Source: Lates calcarifer (taxonomy: Eukaryota > Chordata > Actinopteri > Centropomidae). From it: a DNA stretch of 64,000 nt. Every line of letters starts with the position of its first letter. Position 1 is the first letter of the stretch. The notes under the pieces are model-generated. The model made no database searches. It saw only the letters and a list, made by a program, of their open reading frames with translations, and had not been told where the DNA came from. Shown here piece by piece: positions 10,678-22,500 of the stretch. Location: contig NC_066844.1 of assembly GCF_001640805.2 (NCBI RefSeq), forward strand, positions 6,856,843 through 6,920,842. The letters are read 5' to 3'. The position numbers were made by a program, and so were the translations under genes.

Positions 10678-13600
10678 TGGGTAAACGTTGTGTGAACCAT
10701 CGATTGTCACTCACTGTGCTGTGCAGATGTTGCAGCCTCCTGGCAGTGGAAGAGAGCTTGGAGACAGCATGGAACTGCTGATGTGAGACTGCTACTGTGG
10801 ACCCCAGAGCAAACTCTAATAGGTTACTTAGGCATGCATGGTTGTTACTGCAAGGCCATTATTTTGTTGACAGGGATGTATATTATGCTTAATTTGCATG
10901 TACACTGTCTGTTGGCATCAAAAGCACAGAGGCTTGGAGGTAGTGGTCAAGGTTCATAAGACAAGCAGAGACACCTGACTCATGAAGACGCAATAGTATT
11001 AATACAGCTTCCATTTCGGGCTGCTCCCTCAGGCCTTTTTGTGGGGCCAGAGATTAGCTTTGTGCTATCTCACTCTCATAGCTTCAATTCATGGTGGGAG
11101 AGGGAGGGGGGTGCTATGATTACAGCCAAATATGCCATTGTCTGCATTCCTTCTGAACTTACAGCCAAGAGGGGAAATGTTCCTCATATCAGTGGGTAAT
11201 TATCTCAAGATTCTGACTCAGCAAAACAGAGATTTTAATTCAGCTTCATCCAGCCCCTGAGCTCCCACGAGATAGATTTTATGTCTTACATTGGGGTTAT
11301 TCTTGTTGGCATGTTCTTCACAACTGCAGTGACTGATAGCCTACCTGGATCTAGCTACAAAGCATGCTTAAGAAATCTCCCCCACAGGGAGACTGGGAGG
11401 AATACTGGGTGTGTAGATTGTGGCTGGGAGAGAGGTGCAGGGCTTATTCAGGCAGCCTTAGATTTACTTTTCCAAGCTTTGCCTGGCTTATCTTGTCCTC
11501 CGAGTTAGTTTAGCAAGTGCAGACTCAGCGTAAGACCCCTGGTTTGCCAGCTGCTAAGTTCTCTTTAATATGTCATGGGCCAGAGTGTAAGCAGCTATGA
11601 GGAGATACTGTAGCATTGCCTCATTCTGTGCTTAATAATACATGAGGACTCACCAGCTTACTGTAGATTAGCTTGCCCAGAGAATACAAATGCTTCTTTA
11701 CATTTCAGTCTGTTGGCAAAGGGGTCATATAATGAACACGTCACATTCACTTGATGGAAGCCGCGATGATCAAAGTGATTGGAATCATTTCAAGAGGGGG
11801 TAGGGGTGGGGGGGTGAGCCTGTTCTCCACTCTGCAGAGAGACACTCCACTATCCACATCTTTTACTGTAGCTGCCGCACAGATCCAAGAGCAAGACTGC
11901 AATAAACAAACGTGTGCACTGTTTCCCAAAACAGACCCGTGGTTAAATTCCCGACAGACCTCTGTTGTTCCCCTTTACAAAGGCTTGTGTGCTGGAAGTG
12001 TGCACACGCGGTGTTACAGAGCCCAGGTTCCAGCTTCATTCTCCTCCCGGCAGACGCCATCTGCTCGCTGGGGAGGTTTTCCAAACAATTCCATAGTAAA
12101 GACAGGGGAAATGAGAAACATGGCCACATTACAAACACAGCATGCTCAGTTTTTTCCCCCATATAAATCGACAAAACGGGGAAAATACCAAAATAAATAC
12201 ATGACTAAATAAAAATCCATTCATGCCCTCATGTTGCATTTTTATATGTAAGCATGTATACACACAGGCACACATGCACAGAGATGTAGACAGTATTCCC
12301 CTAGTGACTTCCTTACATGGGTAATTTGTGAGATTTCCAAGGATACATCTCACAATTGGGAGACTGCATTTGTCTCCCTCTGAGGAGACATATATTAAGT
12401 TTTTAAGTTATGTTAAGATATTTTAAGTTTTTATGTTGTATAAAAATGTTTTTAAATAGATCAAAGTCCATGATATTTAAGCTAAAGGATACATGATGTG
12501 TACAAATTATATCAGGAGGCGTTCATGAAGACCATTTATTCTGTATTGGGCTATAATGGTCCACTGACACTCACTGAGAAGATTGTATATTCTTAGGTTG
12601 ATAGATGGAAATTAAATGTTTGTCCTTGTAACAGGATATCACATAAAAACAGACGCTATTATCTCTTGAGGTTATATGGTTTAATTTTCATGCAGTAGGT
12701 TGTAAATTTAGAATAAAGCAACAGGTAGAAATTAGACAGTCACATAGCATTTTAATGTTGGTAATACATCTTCTGAAGTAATTTGCAACCAAATACAGAC
12801 TTCCATTGACTAGTATGAATTTCACACATAACATGGATTCTGTCCTTATTATATTCCTGACATGTCGTTAATTGTGAAATAGTGTGTAAGAACAACTGGA
12901 TCCCAAATTTATTAACAATGAGGAGAAAACAACAACAGAAAGCTCCAGAAGAGCGATGCTATGTGTTTCCTGAGTCATCATACACACATATTCTTCCTAG
13001 GGCACCATTGTGTGAAATGGAGTGTGATATGAGTGCACTTAACATCCCTGCAGTGGATTATACACAAAATCTTACACTAGGGTTCGAGAGCATCTTGCCT
13101 CTCGCCTGTGAATCTGTCATCAAGTTACATTCACCTTTACTCGAGTCCATTAAATGTTCCCCACATGCCCTGGTCCATTTGTTTCAATCAATCCATGCTT
13201 GGAGTTCCAGACCAGACTGAAATAATATAATCAAATAACTCTGAAGGTTTACCTTAGCTTTCTTGGAGCACCACACAGAGTTGACATCATTAGGGTCTGA
13301 TAAATTGTCCATCACCAAAAAAGTACCTAAATTCGCTTTCAGGCTGCCTAAACTTTCTCCCACACCTTACTTTGCACTTTATTGCAACATCCACTCATTT
13401 ATTGTAATAAATATTATATCTGTTATATTGATAGGAGGGAAATGTTGCTTTGTAGTGCTTTAATGTACAGGATGAATGTTGATGTGAAGATTCCTCTGAA
13501 AGCACTTTGACACTCATAAAAGCAACAGTAACCACTGTATCATGTATTTTGTTGGCAGTTTTGTTGTTTGTGCTGTAGTTTTCATATTAATTTGACTGAC

Positions 13601-14111
13601 TGGTCAAACACAGACTTGATAACAATCAGTAGACCACCTACAATTGAAAGTCTTGGGATGCTGATATCAATTGTCTTTTTTTCCCCAGCACTATTTAGTC
13701 TGGAAGGGCAGCAGCCTTTACAGGTGTGGTGAACACACATCTCTCATTTATCAGTTCATTAAAAATAATGTTGATTTAGAAAATTGTTTCAGCATTGTAT
13801 CTATGAAGTCACAATTTCCATTAATATGCTACTAACTGAGTTCCAGCAGTTATACTAATATTGATTTGGCAAAAAGAAAATGACTTGAGAACATGAACAT
13901 AATATGTTTCACTACAGGACTGATGTAGTTGATTGGTTATCCACACATTTATGATTAAATTGAAGTACTGATGTTGACACAGATTATTCTGTCAGATTGG
14001 CCAATTTGACCCAGGAGCTGCTATTTGCCTTTTACAGCTGTACAACAATGCTATCATATTGGATGATAACATTCTTAGTGTAAAGATAGATACATAGTAC
14101 GTATAATACAT

Positions 14112-14170
14112 ACGTAATTTCCCCGAGGGAGTCATCCCAAAGGGATCAATAAAGTCCGTCTAAGTCTAAT
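14112..14170 (+). repeat. 3' tail of a non-LTR retrotransposon
   Basis: It contains TACGTAATTTCCCCGAGGGA followed by GGGATCAATAAAGTCCGTC and a short AGTCTAAT tail. The 'taatttccc...gggatcaataaagt' signature is the same class of LINE 3' end as at 3190-3240. The copy is very short (5'-truncated) and the clade is uncertain. Confidence 0.6.
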
Positions 14171-14799
14171 AGTGTATTAAAATAAGAAAATGAAAAGGGA
14201 GAAAAGAAAAGTTGCATGAACCCTGTTAGTCTCTTAGTCTGTTTCCTTCAGTATAAAAGACAAGCAGTTCTTAGTGCACCAGTGTACAACAGCTGTACAG
14301 GGAACCACTGGACCTACATCATAGAACAAAAGAGGTATCACTCTTTCCCTTTCATTTACTTTTTCCAGCCGTAAGTGGCTTCAACAGAGCAGAATTCAGT
14401 GGAGAAAAATACTGCATTTTGAGTTAAAAGGGACAGCCAAGATCAGAGATACAGCTACATGCTCACAAACTATTTGGATAGCTAGTTGTATTCATGTGCC
14501 CACAGGTCCATAATTGCTGGAAATTACAGTTACATAGTCATCCTTCCTCTCAGGAGGCTGTCAAAAGCTTCTGGAACCATGACTTAGGAAGCACTAAGTG
14601 GTATAGATAGCTGAGACAGGTGGATGGAGTGTTGGGTGCTCTAAAGTAAAAAAGAAAAAAAAAAAAAACACCATTTGTTAATTAAATCAATCCTCAAGTC
14701 CATTTCTCAAATCAGCTTCTTACTAAGAGTAAAAGGACAAAGAGATTTTCGCCATAGTTCAAGCAATTGTTATTTCAGATAATAGGTTTTAATGGTTTT

Positions 14800-14960
14800 A
14801 AAAGAGAGTTGGTCATTTTCACATCTGGCAGATACAGAGAGTAACAGTAGTATTGATTAGGTTTCTGGTATTTCTGGCCACCTGGTGAATTTAAGTTCCA
14901 TATTCAGCCTCTTTTACCTCTGTTTTTGGTCTCTATCAACTCCTGAGGTACTCTTTAGCC
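14800..14960 (+). repeat. Left part of an old MITE-like repeat, split by a hAT insertion
   Basis: The segment includes CCACCTGGTGAAT, then CCTCTTTTACCTCTGTTTTT and GGTCTCTATCAACTCCTGAG. It lines up with the minus-strand copy at 17590-18060, which reads GACCTGGTGAACGGTG, then CTCTTTTATCTCTGTTTCTG and GTCTCCACTAACTGCTGAG. It stops at the hAT target duplication CTTTAGCC (14953-14960) and resumes at 16180. The left boundary is approximate. Confidence 0.7.
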
Positions 14961-16179
14961 CAGATGTGTCAAACCCAAGGCCCGCGGGTCAAATCCGGTC
15001 CGCTACATAATTTTATATGACCCGCGAGAGCTTCCAAAGACTATGATTATCATAAATATACAATTTTCTGCTGCTTTACGTAAGTACAGTGAATGCATCT
15101 CGATTCTGTTACCTGTGCAATGACAGCATCTAGCCACTGGATGGCAGTGTCTCAATATCAGCCATTTCCTAGAGTTGTTTTTAGTCAGTGATGGGGTTGA
15201 GGGGAAAAAGTTAATTGTCCTGAAATGTTAAAGAGAAAAAAGTTGATGCAGACGGAAGGCAATATAATGAGAGATGGGAAAGCGAATACATGTTTGTGTT
15301 TAATGGAGACAAGCTGGTATGTCTTCTTTGCTACCGGGCAGCGGCAGTGTCCAAGGAATACAATTTATGTCGAAGCTTAGACACCAAGCATGGAGCTATG
15401 TATGCTAACCTTAGCCAGCAAGAAAGGCACCAGAAGGTCCAGGAATTAAACAGCAGCCTGCATTCTCAACAGAACATGTTTGCAGAAGTTACAGCAAAAA
15501 ACAATGTAACGGTGAAAGCCAACTTTATTGTGGCTGAAGGAATTGCCCCGAGGCTCAAAGTGTTTTTCAGAAGGTGCATTTTTAAAGCAGTGTTTGCTGA
15601 ACGTATGTGACCAGAGAAAGGCTTTTCACAATGTTAGCTTGTCGAGAAACGCTCCGACAGACGGGGAACTAGCGGAAACTCTGGCTGAAGAAGCGCGCAG
15701 TTCTCTGGCTTTTTCATTAGCCATTGACGAAAGCACTGACAGTACTGGTACAGGCAATTTTTAAGAGGCCTGAAGGCGGACCTGTACGTGAGTGAGGAGC
15801 TCTCGGATGCGGCGGCCATGCACGGGACGACAGGGGGAAAGAGACATCTTCAGTGAGGCGGAGCAGTCCGTAAGTAAAATGAAATTACTCTGGGAGAAGT
15901 TGGTGGAGCTTATTACCAATGGCGAGCCTGCCATGTGTGGTGAGGGAACTGGCTTGGTTTGACTGGTGAAAGTGGAAAAAAGCAACTGCCCCACACCCCT
16001 GATAACCTAACTTTCAAAGCTAGTTATTGATTATTATTAAAACTAATAATAATTGATTGCAGGGACAATTACGTAAATGAGAGAATAGATACATTTATGT
16101 AGTCTTACAGTTAGAACTGGCTCTTATAGGTCAACCACAATGCTGATGGCCTGGGATGAAATTGGGTTTGACACCCCTG
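14961..16179 (+). mobile_element. hAT-family DNA transposon, internally deleted, with 8-bp target duplication
   Basis: A 1219-bp element. Its left end reads CAGATGTGTCAAACCC. Its right end reads GGGTTTGACACCCCTG, whose complement is CAGGGGTGTCAAACCC, so 14 of 16 terminal bases match. It is flanked by a perfect 8-bp duplication, CTTTAGCC at 14953-14960 and 16180-16187, the diagnostic hAT target size. Inside the left end is the AAGGCCCGCGGGTCAAATCC segment typical of this vertebrate Charlie-like group. The body carries a broken transposase resembling the transposon-derived part of GTF2IRD2, FAM200 and ZBED proteins. Most of the catalytic core and the C-terminal dimerisation region are absent, so the copy is non-autonomous. 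Confidence 0.93.
15236..15962 (+). pseudogene. Broken hAT transposase (GTF2IRD2/ZBED-like N-terminal part)
   Basis: Three frames must be followed. The first (about 15239-15610) gives KVDADGRQYNERWESEYMF and a zinc-binding CLLC ... H region. It continues with NLSQQERHQKVQELNSSLHS and the coiled QQNMF...VAEGIA stretch. A second frame (about 15528-15764) gives FLKQCLLNVCDQRKAFHNVS and FSLAIDESTDS, the conserved segment around the first catalytic aspartate. A third (about 15770-15960) gives [15 protein letters not shown] and, after another shift, [20 protein letters not shown]. Order and spacing match hAT transposases of the Charlie type. Frameshifts, stops and the missing C-terminal half show it is dead. 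No host-gene fusion is visible. Confidence 0.85.
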
Positions 16180-16520
16180 CTTTAGCCCCTGAATGCTCCA
16201 CTGTTCACCAGCTCATTGCTAATTATGTCTGTCTGTGGTTTGGTGCTGAGCAGGTAGTGTACAGAAGGGTTTTAGATCTTTTTAGCTTTCAACAGCTGCC
16301 TGTGGCCTTAAACAATGCTATGAAAGTGGTGAGACTGAACCAAAACACTTAAGTCATGGAATGGAAATCTAGAACAAATCTTTTGAAAGGATGCTAAAAA
16401 GCTCCTTAGAGCTTAGAGGTGTTCAAGAGACTGTTATAGTTATCTAGGTTCTTCACCACAAGCACACACTCACATACAAGTTGTCATCTGATCCATTGTT
16501 AATATAAAAATACTGGTAAC
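16180..16520 (+). repeat. Right part of the MITE-like repeat split by the hAT insertion
   Basis: It begins with the second CTTTAGCC and continues CCTGAATGCTCCACTGTTCA, then TTTGGTGCTGAGCAGGTAGTG. Near 16393 it contains GATGCTAAAAAGCTC, which is identical to a string in the copy at 18480-18760. With the left part it reconstitutes the order seen uninterrupted on the minus strand at 17590-18060. The right boundary is approximate. Confidence 0.7.
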
Positions 16521-17303
16521 ACTTCACTTTAAGATTAACCAAAAATATTGATTATACCTGTTCCAATTTCAATCTGATAAATAATTGATATATCAGTTAT
16601 GAATTTGCACCAAAAATAGATTTTCATGAAAGACAAAACTGAGATTAAACTAAGAGTTAATTGAACCAACATGTGAACAGACAAACCTGTGAGGACTGAG
16701 CTCTTCACCATACAACAAACCAAGTAAAGTCACTGCTGATGCATCCTTTCCTACGTCCCATAGCCCTCAGCTCCCCTTAAGTTCCCTCCAGGCCAACCTC
16801 CAAGCCACCACCTCTCACCATTCCTCCCTGCCATGCATTAATAAACCGCATTAACATATAGACACAGGCACTTCCAAGACAATATATATTAACAGGCAGC
16901 ACCTGATTGCATTTTTTCTTGACATGAAATTATGGCTGCCATATTAAAAAAGAAAAAAGAAAAAAGAGAGAGCTGCAGACTCCTGGGTTGAACTGATTTC
17001 ACACTTCTTTTCCACCCCAAGAGTGACAGTTACAATGATGCCAGAGTTGAGAGCCTTGGCTGAGGATGAGAGCTCTGACAGCACCGATGTTACCAGTAAC
17101 TGTTGCCTCCTATTTTCCAAACTATCACCTGTGATTTCTTTTCCTGCTATTCACGGATGGTTGTGTAATGTTTGCTGATGTCAGTGCTTCTCCTGTATTG
17201 CACCTGCATAATGAAATAATAGAAAAAGAAGCTGCTGTCATGTACCAGCTACCATATTTAGATGTACCTTTATCTCTCTCCACTTTTCCACCTTTACAAC
17301 ACA

Positions 17304-17304
17304 G

Positions 17305-17346
<42 letters not shown>

Positions 17347-17349
17347 CAG
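17304..17349. repeat. (GATA)n microsatellite
   Basis: About eleven GATA units in a row, ending in GACAGACAC. GATA tracts are frequent in fish genomes and usually length-polymorphic. Confidence 0.95.
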
Positions 17350-17589
17350 ACACTAACTGAGTGCCTCAGTACTTTTCTTTTAGTTTAGTTCAAGTGTGGC
17401 TGGAGTAAAATTTAACAACATAGCAACGCTACTGTCCTGGATATTCTTTCCACCTCTGAATGTGGGTGTAACCGGACAGAGGCAAGAGTCCACTGTGATC
17501 ATGCTGCACTGCACTCTATATATTCCATTTGTGCTCTCTTTCCCTTGAAACCTCCTCTCAGTTGAGGGTGTGAAAACAATGTGAAAGGG

Positions 17590-18060
17590 GTCACTCATAG
17601 CTATGAACCTTCAGAGAATTATCACCTGAATCTGCAGCTCAAACTCAACTTTACAAACACTTGATAGTGGGTATCAGCGGCTCATTGTTTGGCTGTGTTT
17701 AGCAGTAACTTTGTCGTTTTCAGCCGCAACAGGCAGCTGTTTTAGGTTACAAAGCTCTAAAAACCCACTGTGCGCTACCTGCTTAGCACTAAACAGCAGA
17801 CAGATGCACTTAGTAACTGGTGAACAAAGTGGAGCATTAAGCAGCTAAAGTGGCTGATATTTCTCTCAGCAGTTAGTGGAGACCAGAAACAGAGATAAAA
17901 GAGAGTGAACATTGGACTTTTGGACACCGTTCACCAGGTCGAGAGAAACACAACTCCAACTGAATCATAATGTTACTTTGTCACAGCTGTGTGTAAATAA
18001 GCAACTGTTTACTGATAAGATCGCCATAGCAACATAAAAGGTGACGACTGACCCCCAAAA
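17590..18060 (-). repeat. Uninterrupted copy of the 14.8/16.2 kb MITE-like repeat
   Basis: Read on the minus strand it contains, in order, GACCTGGTGAACGGTG, CTCTTTTATCTCTGTTTCTG, AATGCTCCACTTTGTTCACC, TGCTGTTTAGTGCTAAGCAG and GTGGGTTTTTAGAGCTTTG. This is the same order as the two halves that flank the hAT element. TTCAGAGAATTATCACCTGA at 17610-17629 is the exact complement of a 20-mer in the neighbouring copy at 18624-18643. No coding frame. Confidence 0.75.
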
Positions 18061-18305
18061 AACATTTTAAAATAACATATAACAGGTTTAAATTATGAAC
18101 TTATGACAATAGCAAGATAACATATGCCACAAAATTTCACTACCTCCTTCCACAGTAGCGAGCACTTGCAAGAAGAAGGTTAAAGAGTAACAGTGTTGCA
18201 CCTGTAACTGTGCCCAACAGTGATGTCACAGTGTACTGTCACGCCCTTGGGTGCACGTCTACATCACTGCAGCAAATTGAGAAGTTAAACCACGAGAGGT
18301 CAGCA

Positions 18306-18337
<32 letters not shown>

Positions 18338-18479
18338 CAACAAAAAACAAGATCTTCAGCTGCACATGTTAGCAAACACTGCCTTTATTATACCTCTAGA
18401 AGGCATGGACATTATAAGTATTAATTTGCCCTGTTTGTGTCCAGCTGATGTCCAAGTCCATAATTCATTCTCTTTTTAG

Positions 18480-18760
18480 CTCTGCTTTGCACTCCACCAG
18501 TTCCTGTGGGAAATCAACAGTTCTTTAGTTGCTAAATTATTGTATCTAAATTTGTTTGTCTGCTGTTTGGTGCTGGGCTGAAAGATGCTAAAAAGCTCTG
18601 TAGAGCTGACAAGAGCTACAGAGTCAGGTGATAATTCTCTGAAGATTCATCACTGTCAGCTGCCTATTTCACTTTACAGAAAGCCATTTGATCTTTTGTT
18701 AATACGAAAATATTGAATATAGCAGTTTAAAGGACAAATTAAAGTTTTAAACATGAGCAG
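18480..18760 (+). repeat. Third copy of the same MITE-like repeat (partial)
   Basis: Contains GTCTGCTGTTTGGTGCTGGG, GATGCTAAAAAGCTCTGTAG, TCAGGTGATAATTCTCTGAA and GCCATTTGATCTTTTGTTAA. All of these have counterparts in the copies at 16180-16520 or 17590-18060. It faces the copy at 17590-18060 in the opposite orientation. Confidence 0.65.
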
Positions 18761-19409
18761 AGAAACATGTAAAATGTTTAACAAAGGCAGGGGGTGCTTA
18801 CCGGTGATGATATTACTAAAAACAGGCAATCACTGTAACTATAGACTCAACCCCATTTTTCTCTGTAAAGACATTGATATGAATGTACTTATGCGTTAAC
18901 CAGAAAACTGGCCACTCTCCAGAAATCAAAGAAATGCTCTTAAGACTTCAGCCACATTTTCTGTCACACTAAAGTAAAAACAACAAAGTGGTTGGTCTCC
19001 TCTTGAGATCAGCCACTGCAGCCTACAAAGAGGATGCATGGCTCCTACCCACTGGATGACTGAAGTCACCAACTACACTACATGCACCAGTGCTTGCCTC
19101 AAATCCCAAAATCTGGTATTAGAAGATAACAAATGGGTTTGCAAACAAACAAATGAGGGATAAAAGCTGCTGCTTAACCAGCCTAAATGAAACAAATAAA
19201 ACCTTGTGTGATACTCCCAAAAGTCTTATCACTTAACAGCTTAATGAATATGAAATTGCTGTGCATCATGACCTTCATAGTCACCAGATCTTAACCCAGT
19301 TTAACACCTATGGGCAATTCTGTGTCCTAGAAATTACATTCATATACTATTAATTTGTCTGAGGGAAACATAATTGCTGCTTTGTGTCTGCCAGCATTTT
19401 CCAAGTGAA

Positions 19410-19510
19410 GAATTAGGTAATGCTGTAGTGGTTGGGGCGGATGGCGAGAGTACAAAGTGGACACCAGAGCCTTGGGTTTTCAATCTCAGTTTTGTCTGTG
19501 GTTTGGTTTG
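19410..19510 (+). repeat. Possible tRNA-derived SINE head
   Basis: GCTGTAGTGGTTGGGGCGG near 19422-19440 resembles an A box. CTTGGGTTTTCAATCTCAG near 19471-19489 resembles a B box, about 45 nt downstream, followed by TCTGTGGTTTGG. The arrangement suits a decayed tRNA-like SINE promoter. I could not find a tail or target duplication. Confidence 0.3.
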
Positions 19511-22500
19511 GGCAACAGAAGCACTTATGGAAAAATAGTTCACAGACAAAGGTACAGTTGCCCTCAATTAATCCTCTCTCGGATAACCATGACCTGGATG
19601 ACTGAGGATCGTCACAGTGAAATATCAACAAAATAAACACAGCATGTCTCATGTTTTGGGTTTTTTTTTATACATAACAAGTGCTGTGAATGCTTAAACA
19701 TAACTATAAAAAAGTTTCATACTTCTAGTTGCTATCAGCAGATACGTTTCACTGTTACGTGAAACGTAAACTCCAAACCTTTTGCAACTTGGCTGATATG
19801 TTATTATCAGTATTTCTTCATTATGATGATAGAAAACAGAATCTGAGTGAAAATTACAGTTGCAGAACAGGAACATAATTTCTGCAAAGACAGGGTTGCA
19901 GCAAGAGATTTTGGACTAACATGTTAGATAGCGCTACTCAGCATCATCATTTAAACACCACTTTAGGGAATATCTCTCGGAATAATGGCTTTCGTCCCAT
20001 CCAATACACTTCCAGCAACTTGGAGAATCTATATGTCAAGGAGCATTGACTCTGCACTGGCAGGTCACAGAACTTTCCTTTAATTTGTTACCCAAATGTA
20101 TTTCAAACTATACCACCAGATCAGTACTTTGTTGCAAAGCTGTATGGTTTAAATGCTTCATTTTTACTCTAAAATGCTTCTTTTGATCTAGTTATTGCAG
20201 CCATGGGCACAATTGGATCCATTCTAGTGAGAATAACTCCCCCAAAGATTGGTGTTGAAGAGGCCCAGCGCACACACAGATGTCAGGATGCTTACTGTAT
20301 GGTGCAATAAAATATCCTGAAATGTTTTTTCCTGTATAATGGGCCAGTTCTGAATGATATATTCCACTTTTATTAAAAAAACTCTACTTGAAAATACTCA
20401 CTCAAGGTGGCATGCTTGTTGAGTGGATTTCAGGTCAGGTGGTTACAGCAATTTATAATTAAGCCTTCCAGATGCACTACTTTTCGCTGTGCTGCTGCTC
20501 TGTTCCCAACTGGGACATCACAAGAAAATCTGCAGTTTTAATGGCAGTAGATGCTGGTTTTAGGCTGGTTCCTGCAATGACTCCTTCTGTAGCAGGAAAG
20601 ATTTCTACGCAGCCATCACTTATCAACACAGGTGTTGATAAAGGGGCTGCTTAGACATCGACTCAGACATCAGCATTACAAACGGATGCCTGGGCCGTTA
20701 CCTGGGGACTGCTTCGGTTCTTGCAGTCACACTCTGCTGGCTGGCAGGAAGGTGTTTGATAAAAAAAAATGTCTCTGCTCAGAAATAGATTGCTGGGCTT
20801 GCTATGATGAGATTAGTGTGGTGCTGGTTCTGGAGAATCGACAGTACATGAAGAGAGCTTTATAACTGCTATATGGCTGATGTGCCCTAGAATTAGCTTT
20901 TACGGGCACCAAAGTGAAGTCTGAATCCTCTGATGTCCTGTGGTGATTCATTTAACTTTGCAACAGCTGATTAAACTGTCTCTGCCTTCTTTTTAACAAA
21001 GCGTGACAGGATGACAGTTTGACAGTGAAACCTGTTTTATTTTGACTCCGCAGCGCACCGTTTACAGCTACCAGTGGCACTGGCATATTAAAGTGATAGT
21101 TGCAATCAGTGGTGCAGATGTACATGCAGGCACATAGAGGCAAACTGGCATAATTCAATTTATGTGATAATCTCTCTCAATTGCAGCTCCAGCATGACAA
21201 TTTAGGTTTTCAAATTGTGGTTGCCAATAATTAGATGTGCATGCACGCGTTCTGTTTAATTTATGGAAGACACAACTAAGGAAGGAAGGAAGGTAGAGAG
21301 AAGGCAAAGAACGAGCAGAGAGGGATTTGTGCTAAACTGAGGTGTGCGAGTTATTCCTGTAGTATTTTCCATATGGTAGCAAATACAAAAGGAGCTTTAG
21401 TAGACTTATCAGCATTCACACGTGAATATTTACAGAATCTCAGTGCTATTGATTTAATCCTCTACATGTGGATATCATTAACGGGGGCTTCCTAAAAATA
21501 AAATCAAAGCCCTATATCTCCTCTGACCAACTGCTATGCGTGCACACATAAAAGGTAGAATATGATTTAAGTTCTGTGAATATCTGTCTCAACCACATCC
21601 ACCTACACTTTGCACACATAGCACAAAAGGATATGCATGCGGTGTTGAAAGGCACTGACACACACAGAAAATGATACATGTTCGGGGGAAATAGACACTT
21701 TTACCGCACGCCACACATATGACGTATTACATACATCTACAAACATGCAAATCACAATTGCATGCACAGCTAGGGGGGCGGATGCAAAGACAGCGAGTCC
21801 ATGAGCTGTATGAGAGCTCTTCTGAGATCCCTCTAGCCCACCGTGGGTGTTTTGTCTTTCCCGCGAGGGATGCTCGTTGTTTTGCGGAGGCAGGTTCAGC
21901 TCTAGGATTAATGAAAAGCTCCATCTTAGTCATGAAAAGAGCATTTTCACAATCTATTTAACATCATGCATACCAAAGGCTCACATTAGGCACTGTTGAC
22001 TTATGCTCGCCTACAGCAGTGTTTTCTGATGCATTCATTGCCACTGCTGTGATCTTCTGTGGGTAGGCTGCCCCCCTCCAGCCGTGCCCATTGAGTCTCT
22101 TGCATTTCTCATGTTCACTGTCAGAAAACTCATTCTTCAGTGCCGAGATGAAATATGGCACACAACTGGAAGTCTGAGGGAGTTATTGAAGAAATGAGAG
22201 TAATAAAGCTTCCCAGGACTTTAGTGTTCTTTTTGGATAATGTCTTTTTTTTTGGTCTGTCTGGCAATGGATGATTGTCCACAGAATCAAGAGGATCCAG
22301 GCGGCACAGAGCATGGCCAATTTAGTCAACCTTTTATAGGTCAAACACAGCACTCTGTGAGCTTGCTGTGAGAGGTACCAGGTCATATGATTGTAATGCA
22401 GGATGTTTCTGTCTCAGTGGCCTGGCTGACCCGATAGAGACTAAAGTGGTGTAATAGGCTGCAGTGGAAAAGCTTGTAGAAGTGCATTCCATGAGTGCTG

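Noticed and set aside
11751..12212. 153-residue plus-strand frame
   Set aside because: Low-complexity composition, a similar-length frame on the opposite strand, and no motif or splice support.
12882..13220. 112-residue plus-strand frame starting MCKNNWIPN
   Set aside because: No family resemblance, AT-rich neighbourhood and no flanking splice signals that would make an exon.
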